NCBI GenBank assembly: GCA_020355945.1
Contig: CP070627.1
Coordinates: 6,299,196-6,304,554, forward strand
Length of the DNA: 5,359 bases
Source of the DNA: Candidatus Aminicenantota bacterium
Lineage (GTDB): Bacteria; Acidobacteriota; Aminicenantia; UBA2199
Reading direction: 5' to 3'
In this document: one piece after another, positions 1 through 5,359 of the stretch
Position numbering within the stretch: the stretch's first letter is position 1
Layout of the letters: each line of letters opens with the position of its first letter
Made by a program: the position numbers and the translations under genes
The notes under the pieces: generated by a model
Database searches by the model: none
Seen by the model: the letters and a program-made list of their open reading frames with translations, nothing else
What the model was told of the DNA's origin: nothing

Positions 1-1037
1 TGAAGGGGAAGTGGGATTTCCGGATGAAAAAAGCCTGGGAAATCGAAGAGGCTGGAGACGATGTGATCGGGTCGGTCCAAAATATCAAATCTGCCCATGA
101 TGGCAGAATCTATATTGTAGATTCTAAAAATCACAAAATCTACATTTTCAGCAAAGAAGGTAGATTTGTCTCTTCTTTTGGTGAGAGGGGAGAAGGCCCG
201 GGGGAAATCAAAAACTTCGAGATGGGAGAACAACTGTTTGTGGTGGATCAAAGCGTTATTGTTGTTGACCGGGCAAGAATTAGTTATTTTTCCCTGGATG
301 GGACATTTAAAAAGTCTCTTCTCTACTCAACCCAAATGAGGCCCAGGACATTTTTTTCAGAGGAAGTTTTCATTTCAGCTCCTGTAAGTACCGTTGGTCT
401 CAGGGATAAGACAGCCAAAATTAAATGGTATCATGTTATCGATCGCTCGGAAAAGATTATTGCTGAATTTCGGCCTTTTAAGGAAGCCGCTGCCACAAAC
501 CAGAGCGGGGGACGCCAGGTCACCGTGGTTGCGATTTTCGGCGGTGTTACCCCGATTATGATAGTAAAACACAGGAATGGCAAGGTTTACTATGGCATGA
601 GTAATACATATGCCATCAACCGCCTGGATTTAAAGAGTAAGAAAACCCTCAGCTTCTCCATTGATGGACGTGAACCTAAAGAAATTACCCCGGCAGTTAA
701 AAAGGAATTGGCAAAAGGCCTGGGTGATGTTCCCCGGGATATGCTTGAACGGATTATGGACGGTCTCCCTGAAAAAGCCTCTTTTTTCCAGGATATAGAG
801 ATCGATAAAAATGGACTGATCTATGTGTTTCTTTCTAATCCTACTGGCGAACCCCTCCAGGCTGTTGATATATTCTCCCCGGAAGGGAAGTATCTTTACT
901 CTTCCCAATTAAGAGTTGAAGAAGGACTTTCAATACAAGCGGTTTATCTTCGGGATCATCTCCTGGTTATTGCTGCCGAAGACGAGGAGGGAACCGTAAA
1001 GGTCACAAAATATTCGGTTCAACTGCCGGTTTTGTAA
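1..1037 (+). CDS. Six-bladed beta-propeller (NHL-like) protein, probably 5'-partial
   Basis: This is a 6-bladed beta-propeller protein of the NHL/6-bladed type; the exact function is unknown. Numbered from the ATG at 24 (337 residues), blade-like units are visible. Residues 28-56 carry a typical 'DGRIYIVDS..HKIYIF..EGRFVSSFG' blade ending in a GEGPGE turn. Further units lie near 70-97, 114-150, 184-213, 254-294 and 303-332. Residues 215-251 form a charged, probably helical insertion between strands. The family is usually exported or lipid-anchored and serves as a ligand- or protein-binding scaffold, but no signal peptide follows the ATG at 24. The frame stays open to the left edge, and the residues before this ATG (KGKWDFR) resemble the usual family lead-in to 'WEIEEAGDD'. 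I therefore infer that the true start and any signal peptide lie outside the window. The GGGGAAG at 5-11, 12 bp before ATG 24, is a weaker case for a start there. No clear terminator follows the stop. Confidence 0.8.
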   Translation, partial: KGKWDFRMKKAWEIEEAGDDVIGSVQNIKSAHDGRIYIVDSKNHKIYIFSKEGRFVSSFGERGEGPGEIKNFEMGEQLFVVDQSVIVVDRARISYFSLDGTFKKSLLYSTQMRPRTFFSEEVFISAPVSTVGLRDKTAKIKWYHVIDRSEKIIAEFRPFKEAAATNQSGGRQVTVVAIFGGVTPIMIVKHRNGKVYYGMSNTYAINRLDLKSKKTLSFSIDGREPKEITPAVKKELAKGLGDVPRDMLERIMDGLPEKASFFQDIEIDKNGLIYVFLSNPTGEPLQAVDIFSPEGKYLYSSQLRVEEGLSIQAVYLRDHLLVIAAEDEEGTVKVTKYSVQLPVL

Positions 1038-1054
1038 GCAGCAGTGAAATTACT

Positions 1055-1128
1055 TTAGCCACAGAGGACACAGAGATCACAGAGTAAAAAAAATTAGCCA
1101 CAAAGTTACACAAAGGAACACGAAAGGC
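1055..1128. repeat. Two blocks of 9-10 bp CACAGAG/CACAAAG intergenic repeats
   Basis: Two blocks each begin with TTAGCCACA, at 1055 and 1094, 39 bp apart. In the first block CACAGAG occurs at 1060, 1069 and 1078, an exact 9-bp period. In the second, CACAAAG occurs at 1099 and 1109 and CACGAAAG at 1119, a 10-bp period. An A-run (1086-1093) separates the blocks. Low-complexity intergenic repeats of this look occur in many uncultured bacterial genomes, but their role is not known to me. The block lies between the propeller stop and the lpxA promoter and contains no plausible gene. Confidence 0.75.
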
Positions 1129-1163
1129 AAGGAAGGGTGACAGGCAAGTTATTATTCGATCTA

Positions 1164-1199
1164 TTGACTTTCGATAATATTCCTTCTAAAATATGTCTA
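1164..1199 (+). promoter_or_regulatory. Sigma70-type promoter for lpxA, predicted leaderless
   Basis: TTGACT (1164-1169), a 17-bp spacer and TAAAAT (1187-1192) match the housekeeping consensus well. The -10 box touches the ATG at 1193, so the expected transcription start, seven bases past the box, falls at 1199. That is the A of the second in-frame ATG. No Shine-Dalgarno sequence is present. A weaker alternative, TTATTA (1149-1154) with GATAAT (1173-1178) and an 18-bp spacer, would give a leader of only a few bases. This is a prediction from sequence alone. Confidence 0.6.
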
Positions 1200-2011
1200 T
1201 GATTAAGAAAGAATTTACTATCAATAATAGCCAAACGAGAACAGGAATTCACCCCACAGCCCTGGTTGATCCTTCTGCAAAAATTGGCGAGGGTGTCTTG
1301 ATTGGCCCCTACACGATTGTAGGAAACAACGTAGAAATTGGTGACGGCACGCGGATTGATTCCAATGCAAGAATCTGTTACGGTGCACGGATCGGGAAAG
1401 ATTGCCATATATTTCATGGGGCAGTGATCAGCGAAATTCCCCAGGATTTGAAATTCCAGGGCGAAGATTCCATTGCTGTCATCGGTGACCGGACACGGAT
1501 TCGAGAATTTGCTACCATTCACCGGGGAACCAGGGACAGGGAAAAGACCGAAGTCGGGTCTGACTGCCTGTTAATGGCATACTCTCATATCGCCCACGAC
1601 TGCGTTGTCGGAGACCACGTTATTTTGTCAAACATCGTGCAGCTTGGAGGACATGTGACTGTCCATGATTGGGCCTACATTGGTGGAATGGTGGGAGTCC
1701 ATCAATTTACTCACATCGGGGAACATGCATTTATTGGCGGTGGTTACCGCTGTACCCAGGATGTTCCACCCTACATCCTTGCAGCCGGCGAGCCATTGAA
1801 ATACTCAGGCTTGAATGTTGTCGGTCTGCGCCGACACGGCTTCACCAATGAAACCATCAACCTTTTGAAAGAAGTGTACAGGTTGATATACCGCTCGGAA
1901 TTCAACGTTTCACAGGCATTGGATCAAATCCAGTCAGGGTTTGAACCTACGGAGGAGATTCGGAAAGTTATCTCCTTCATCCAGCTATCCAAACGCGGGA
2001 TTATCTGTTAA
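1193..2011 (+). CDS. lpxA: Acyl-ACP--UDP-N-acetylglucosamine O-acyltransferase LpxA
   Basis: LpxA catalyses the first step of lipid A synthesis in the cytoplasm: transfer of a 3-hydroxyacyl chain from acyl carrier protein to the 3-OH of UDP-GlcNAc. It works as a trimer. The 272-residue protein shows hexapeptide left-handed beta-helix repeats over about residues 20-195, then the helical C-terminal domain (GLRRHGF at 211-217, LIYRS at 231-235). By alignment from memory to E. coli LpxA, the catalytic His is H135 in SHIAHDC, with H132, H154 and H170 (VHQF) also conserved; Q84, D85 and K87 match the substrate loop QDLK. G183 sits at the hydrocarbon-ruler position that is Gly in E. coli, which argues for a long acyl chain (inference). 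The N-terminus is about 11 residues longer than in E. coli. ATG 1199 (residue 3) may be the real start, given the promoter. Its usual neighbours fabZ, lpxD and lpxB are absent here. Confidence 0.95.
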   Translation: MSMIKKEFTINNSQTRTGIHPTALVDPSAKIGEGVLIGPYTIVGNNVEIGDGTRIDSNARICYGARIGKDCHIFHGAVISEIPQDLKFQGEDSIAVIGDRTRIREFATIHRGTRDREKTEVGSDCLLMAYSHIAHDCVVGDHVILSNIVQLGGHVTVHDWAYIGGMVGVHQFTHIGEHAFIGGGYRCTQDVPPYILAAGEPLKYSGLNVVGLRRHGFTNETINLLKEVYRLIYRSEFNVSQALDQIQSGFEPTEEIRKVISFIQLSKRGIIC

Positions 2012-2026
2012 AAACAAAGACGAATG

Positions 2027-2221
2027 AAAAAAGCCCACGAATTACACGAATTCACACGAATTTTTTTTTGTGTCTTTTGTGGTTAACCTTTATGGTATTT
2101 TCATAGAAGTTTGTCATGATGCACCCTTCGACCGGAGAAGGATGAAAAAAAGAGAACCACAGATTTACACAGATTTTTTTGTTTTTTTTTCGTGTAATTC
2201 GTGTAATTCGTGGGCTTTTTT
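2027..2221. repeat. 195-bp nested inverted-repeat element (MITE-like)
   Basis: The left arm 2027-2060 and right arm 2189-2221 are inverted copies: 26 bp match exactly from the outer end (AAAAAAGCCCACGAATTACA and onward), then one extra base in the left arm, then seven more matching bases. Each arm is built from CACGAA units at 9-10 bp period (2036, 2045, 2055; and as TTCGTG at 2189, 2198, 2207). An inner, weaker pair lies at 2069-2084 (TGTGT and TGTGGTT) and 2155-2171 (AACCACA and ACACA). The core at 2125-2141 has a short CCTTC/GAAGG hairpin with a 7-base loop. There is no coding capacity. The transcript could fold into a long stem ending in a T-run and might end lpxA transcription, but no ordinary compact terminator is seen. 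I cannot identify target-site duplications with confidence. Confidence 0.7.
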
Positions 2222-2244
2222 TATAACAGGTGAATGATACTATT

Positions 2245-2281
2245 TATTGACTTTTTTCTGTATTTCCTATAATATACAATA
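2245..2281 (+). promoter_or_regulatory. Sigma70-type promoter for the kinase gene pair, predicted leaderless
   Basis: TTGACT at 2247-2252 is followed by overlapping -10 candidates: TAATAT (2270-2275, 17-bp spacer) and TATAAT (2268-2273, 15-bp spacer, or 17 bp from TATTGA at 2245-2250). The predicted start is at 2280-2282, on or next to the ATG at 2281. No Shine-Dalgarno sequence lies upstream of that ATG. The box ATTGACTTT is shared with the lpxA promoter at nearly the same distance from the start codon. Confidence 0.6.
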
Positions 2282-4113
2282 TGGCTAGAAAGGGTACACC
2301 AGTGAGTGAATTGATTCCGACGCGCCTGATTCATCCATGGGAACGTCCCCCTATACCGGCATCGACAGTCCGTAGGAAACGGTTCCGCTTCTTTTATGTG
2401 GTCCTGCAATTGTTTGCTCTATTCGTGGGAAATACCTGGTTTCGGCTGCGAGGACAAAAGAGCGCACTCCTGTGTGAGAAACGAATCGTAAAATGTTTGC
2501 AGCGTTTGGGAATGCTCTGGATCCGGGTGGCTCAAGCCCTTTCCCTGCGCGGTTCAATCCTGTCTACCTCTTTTGGCTTGCGTCTTCTTGACCTGCGGGA
2601 CAGGGGCGGTGCCTGTGGCATCGAACGTATTCGCGAGACCATCGAAGGGGAATTGGGCCAGCCATTAGAGGAGGTTTTTGACCGCTTTGAAAAGACACCC
2701 TTCTCAGCCACCACGGTTTCCCAGCTCCACCGGGCCCGGCTCCGCAAAGAACAAGTATGGACCGCCGTAAAAATACAGCAACCACTGGCCGAAGAGATTT
2801 TTGACCAGGACCTTACCCTGTTCCGCCGCATTATCGGTCTTATGAAGTTTTTTTCCATTCAAACCGGCATGAGATGGGACGAACTATACCACGAACTCAA
2901 AGAGATTAAAGTGCGGGAGTTGAATTATTATTACGAGGCTGCTGCGTTAGAAACCTTAGAGCAAAATCTCGAAGGGCACCCGGTTCATGTGCCCCGGGTC
3001 TTTCGCCAATATTGCCGGAAGCGGGTCCTGGTGATGGAATTTATTCAAGGGGCACTGCTTTCGGATGTGGTTGCCCTGCGGCAGGAAGACCCCGAACGAC
3101 TGGAAGCGTGGCTGAAGGACAATAATATTGAATTGGATAAAGTGGCGCGGCGCCTTTTTCATTCCACATACCGACAGGTATTCGAGCATAACTTTTTCCA
3201 TGGTGACATGAATACCAACAATATCATTTTGCTGCGCGACAGCCATATTGCAGTGATCGAATGCCGCAGCGCCGGTTCCCTGGAAAAGGAAAGCCTGGAA
3301 AAACAAAAAATGTTCCTGCGGGCCCTGTCGGAACAAGAATACGTGATTGCCGCTGAAATCTATTTTTTATTGGCTACCCGCTTACCCCGCGTGGACCTGA
3401 ATACCGTCAAAGAGAGATTGCTGAAAGTATGGCGGATATGGGAGACCCGCTCACATATAAAAGATTTGCCTTATGAACAAAAATCCCTGGCTTATATGAC
3501 CGGCCAGGTCAACCAGGTGGTTCACGATTCGCAATTTGCACCTTTGTGGTCTTTTACCAAACTGACCTGTGCCTGGGTTCACCTGGATAATGCCCTGGCT
3601 GTGCTGTCTCCCGGGATGAATTATTTAAAACAGTTGAGGTTGTATTTTCGCCGTGCGCAACGGCGGGACAATTTCTCCAAACTTCGCCGCCTGCCTTCCC
3701 GGGCAGCGGCCTCTTTGGCTGCCCTTCAGCAGGTACCCAAACGAACCGAAGAGTATACGTTGTTCCGAGAGGCATTGATGCGGCGGCAGGCCCAGGTAGT
3801 CCAGGGTTCCGCTTCCAAAGTGGACGCAGTCATCGCCGCAGGTTTCGCTTTGGTTTCCTTCATCTTATTGGTGGTAGGAGGTTTCTTCCTGCTGACCTTT
3901 TTTATGCGTTATTTGCATATTAACCTGGAACCGTTACTGGGACGCCAATTAACCTGGCTCGCCAGCCAGGTGCCGGACATGAGTCTCGGTGTCTGGCTGC
4001 TGATTTTCGCAGCTTTTGCTTTTCTCTATGGCTTTTTCCACATCTACAAAAAGCGATTTAGCCGACAGGAATTTGGAAGACAGGATCATATGGCTGCTTT
4101 TGAAACATACTAG
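2281..4113 (+). CDS. Degenerate UbiB/ABC1 (AarF) family protein, probable pseudokinase, membrane-anchored
   Basis: This 610-residue protein has the UbiB/ABC1/AarF layout: an amphipathic N-terminus (about 36-58), an ABC1 kinase-like domain (about 70-420) and two C-terminal membrane helices (about 515-541 and 568-589). The family (E. coli UbiB, human ADCK3/COQ8A) are atypical kinase-like ATPases that support quinone or other isoprenoid lipid metabolism at membranes. Several signatures are eroded here. KxGQ has become RVAQ (82-85), the alanine-rich loop has become SATTVSQLH (142-150), ExD has become ELN (213-215), and DFG has become ECR (327-329). The ATP-binding lysine (K164 in TAVK), the catalytic-loop Asp (D309 in HGD) and the metal-site Asn (N314) are kept. 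The reading frame is full length and clean, so it is a maintained protein and not a pseudogene. Whether it binds nucleotide is open. It precedes an intact paralogue by 21 bp, so co-transcription is likely. Start chosen at the ATG fitting the promoter. Confidence 0.85.
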   Translation: MARKGTPVSELIPTRLIHPWERPPIPASTVRRKRFRFFYVVLQLFALFVGNTWFRLRGQKSALLCEKRIVKCLQRLGMLWIRVAQALSLRGSILSTSFGLRLLDLRDRGGACGIERIRETIEGELGQPLEEVFDRFEKTPFSATTVSQLHRARLRKEQVWTAVKIQQPLAEEIFDQDLTLFRRIIGLMKFFSIQTGMRWDELYHELKEIKVRELNYYYEAAALETLEQNLEGHPVHVPRVFRQYCRKRVLVMEFIQGALLSDVVALRQEDPERLEAWLKDNNIELDKVARRLFHSTYRQVFEHNFFHGDMNTNNIILLRDSHIAVIECRSAGSLEKESLEKQKMFLRALSEQEYVIAAEIYFLLATRLPRVDLNTVKERLLKVWRIWETRSHIKDLPYEQKSLAYMTGQVNQVVHDSQFAPLWSFTKLTCAWVHLDNALAVLSPGMNYLKQLRLYFRRAQRRDNFSKLRRLPSRAAASLAALQQVPKRTEEYTLFREALMRRQAQVVQGSASKVDAVIAAGFALVSFILLVVGGFFLLTFFMRYLHINLEPLLGRQLTWLASQVPDMSLGVWLLIFAAFAFLYGFFHIYKKRFSRQEFGRQDHMAAFETY

Positions 4114-4119
4114 CTTAAT

Positions 4120-4127
4120 GGAGTAGG
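4120..4127 (+). promoter_or_regulatory. Ribosome binding site of the second kinase gene
   Basis: GGAG (4120-4123) lies 11 bp before the ATG at 4135, and AGG (4125-4127) lies 7 bp before it. This supports the start at 4135 and differs from the two upstream genes, which lack any Shine-Dalgarno sequence. It fits translation as the downstream member of an operon. Confidence 0.55.
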
Positions 4128-4134
4128 TTTAACC

Positions 4135-5359
4135 ATGCTGGATGAAAAATGGAATCCAACCCCATTGCTCAAAGAGGAAGAACTTCCGTCCATCCCGATT
4201 GTCGAGGCAGAGATAAAAGTCTCGTTTCGTCGTTTGCGGGTTTTTTTGCGTCTCCTGGGGATATTTTTTAAATTCCTTTACTTAAAAATATTAGGGCGTC
4301 TGAATGCCAGGGTTATTGGTCGGATGTTCGGTGATTTTTGCCAGCAAACAGGGGTTCTCTGGGTGAAAATGGGTCAATTGCTTTCCATGCGTTCGGACCT
4401 TTTTCCCCCCGGGCTTTGCGCTGAACTGGCCAGGCTCCAGGACCGGGTCGAAGGCTTCTCGCCCCGGTTGGTCAAAGAGATCCTGGAAAGGGAACTTGGG
4501 GGGCCTTTGCAGGAGTTTTTCAGTTGTTTCGAGGAACTGCCCTGTGCTGCCGCTTCTATTGCCCAGGTTCACAAAGCCTTCCTGGCAAAAGAGAAAACAT
4601 GGGTGGCTATAAAAGTGCGAAGGCCTGAGATCGACCAGGTGTTTGCCGCGGATATGGAAATCATTCGCAAACTTTTCTTGTTTCTCCACCGACTTTCTAT
4701 CATGTCTTTTATGCGTTGGCCGGACATGCTCTGGGAGTTGGAACAGGTGTTTAATGAAGAGCTGGATTATCGTTATGAAATCACCAACCAGCAGCGATTG
4801 CGCAAGAGCCTGGCAAATCACCGTATTTATGTGCCTAAAGTATTCCAGCGCTATTGTACGCGGCAGGTCCTGGTGATGGAGTACATCGAAGCGGTTTCCA
4901 TGGCAGACTATCTTCGTGTCTGGAAAACCGACCCTCACCGGGTCAAATGCTGGCTGGCCGAGAATGATATCGATGCCGAGAAGGTGGGTCATCGTTTGTT
5001 CCATTCCTATCTGCGCCAGGTATTGGAGGATAATTTGTTCCATGCTGACTTACATCCGGGTAACATTTTCCTGCTGCGCGGCAGCCGTATTGCGCTGCTG
5101 GATTTCGGGTCCGTAGGCAGCAATGAAGGTGATTTGCTGCGCAAATACAATGTTTTCCTGGAAGCCTTGTGCACCGGGCAATTTACCAAAGCGATTGATG
5201 TATTTTTATTGATTATGCCTGATTTACCTTCCGGCAACCTGGTGCCGGTGAAAGAAGAAATCCTACGACGTTTCCAGGCCTGGGACAATCGCTGCCGGGT
5301 AAAAGAGCTTCCCTATAAAGAAAAGTCTACCAATATGGTCTTTGATGATATGATGAAGG
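4135..5359 (+). CDS. UbiB/ABC1 (AarF) family atypical kinase, intact motifs, 3'-partial
   Basis: The frame is open from the ATG at 4135 to the right edge (408 residues seen; the stop lies outside). All family signatures are present in order: KMGQ (78-81, the KxGQ motif), the alanine-rich loop AAASIAQVH (138-146), the VAIK lysine (K160), ExD as ELD (209-211), the catalytic loop HADLHPGN (303-310) and DFG (323-325). In characterised relatives (UbiB, COQ8/ADCK3) these residues hold nucleotide and metal, and the protein acts as an ATPase aiding quinone or isoprenoid lipid synthesis at a membrane. The actual substrate here is unknown. Residues 31-53 form an amphipathic or hydrophobic N-terminal helix; the expected C-terminal membrane helices would lie beyond the window. 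It follows the degenerate paralogue by 21 bp with its own GGAG ribosome site. The N-terminal region also resembles that of the upstream gene (a proline-rich lead-in, then a basic hydrophobic helix), supporting descent by tandem duplication. Confidence 0.92.
   Translation, partial: MLDEKWNPTPLLKEEELPSIPIVEAEIKVSFRRLRVFLRLLGIFFKFLYLKILGRLNARVIGRMFGDFCQQTGVLWVKMGQLLSMRSDLFPPGLCAELARLQDRVEGFSPRLVKEILERELGGPLQEFFSCFEELPCAAASIAQVHKAFLAKEKTWVAIKVRRPEIDQVFAADMEIIRKLFLFLHRLSIMSFMRWPDMLWELEQVFNEELDYRYEITNQQRLRKSLANHRIYVPKVFQRYCTRQVLVMEYIEAVSMADYLRVWKTDPHRVKCWLAENDIDAEKVGHRLFHSYLRQVLEDNLFHADLHPGNIFLLRGSRIALLDFGSVGSNEGDLLRKYNVFLEALCTGQFTKAIDVFLLIMPDLPSGNLVPVKEEILRRFQAWDNRCRVKELPYKEKSTNMVFDDMMK

Noticed and set aside
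1055..1128. CRISPR array
   Set aside because: The units are only 7-9 bp with 2-3 bp between them. There are no 25-40 bp repeats with unique spacers and no cas gene.
1106..1522. 138-codon open frame on the minus strand over the lpxA start
   Set aside because: It is antisense to conserved LpxA beta-helix repeats and to the promoter and repeat region. No recognisable protein.
2024..2086. Small 20-codon frame starting MKKAHELHEF within the inverted-repeat element
   Set aside because: Its codons are just the CACGAA repeat units and the T-run. There is no ribosome site.
2221..2409. Minus-strand open frame spanning the kinase promoter
   Set aside because: It overlaps the promoter and the N-terminal coding region of the first kinase-like gene and shows no domain.
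2956..3336. 126-codon open frame on the minus strand inside the first kinase-like gene
   Set aside because: It is a mirror of the conserved catalytic-loop coding region, with no ribosome site or domain.
2281..4113. Reading the first kinase-like gene as a pseudogene
   Set aside because: The frame is uninterrupted for 610 codons, keeps both C-terminal membrane helices and key nucleotide-site residues, and has a good promoter. The motif loss looks selective.
4291..5043. 250-codon open frame on the minus strand
   Set aside because: It lies wholly antisense to the intact ABC1 kinase gene, whose + strand frame carries all family motifs. The minus-strand product has no recognisable domain.

Overview
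The window looks like a piece of a Gram-negative, lipid A-making bacterial chromosome. It holds three protein genes plus the start of a fourth, all on the + strand, and two repeat-rich intergenic stretches. The evidence for a diderm is a well-conserved lpxA. A six-bladed beta-propeller protein, AarF/UbiB-type kinases and short intergenic CACAGAG/CACGAA repeats would suit an uncultured lineage such as Candidatus Aminicenantes or a relative. That taxonomic guess is inference only; no rRNA or marker gene is present.

Layout. Bases 1-1037 encode a six-bladed beta-propeller protein whose N-terminus probably lies left of the window. Bases 1038-1192 hold two blocks of 9-10 bp CACAGAG/CACAAAG-type repeats and then a promoter. 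Bases 1193-2011 are lpxA, UDP-N-acetylglucosamine O-acyltransferase. Bases 2012-2280 hold a roughly 195-bp element bounded by near-perfect 33/34-bp inverted repeats (2027-2060 and 2189-2221), then a second promoter. Bases 2281-4113 encode a full-length, C-terminally membrane-anchored UbiB/ABC1-family protein whose kinase motifs are strongly degraded. Only 21 bp later, bases 4135-5359 encode a second UbiB/ABC1 protein with all signature motifs intact; it runs off the right edge.

The two points most worth attention are these. First, the two kinase-family genes are evidently divergent tandem paralogues (about 47% identity by hand over an 85-residue stretch around the catalytic loop). They form an apparent pseudokinase plus active-kinase pair in one transcription unit, possibly working as a complex on membrane lipid or quinone homeostasis. 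Second, lpxA and the first kinase gene share a promoter layout: TTGACT lies 34-35 bp before the start codon, a -10-like box ends 5-7 bp before it, and there is no Shine-Dalgarno sequence. Both transcripts are therefore predicted to be leaderless. The second kinase gene instead has a GGAG-type ribosome site. lpxA is not next to its usual partners (fabZ, lpxD, lpxB) and is isolated between two members of what looks like one repeat superfamily.
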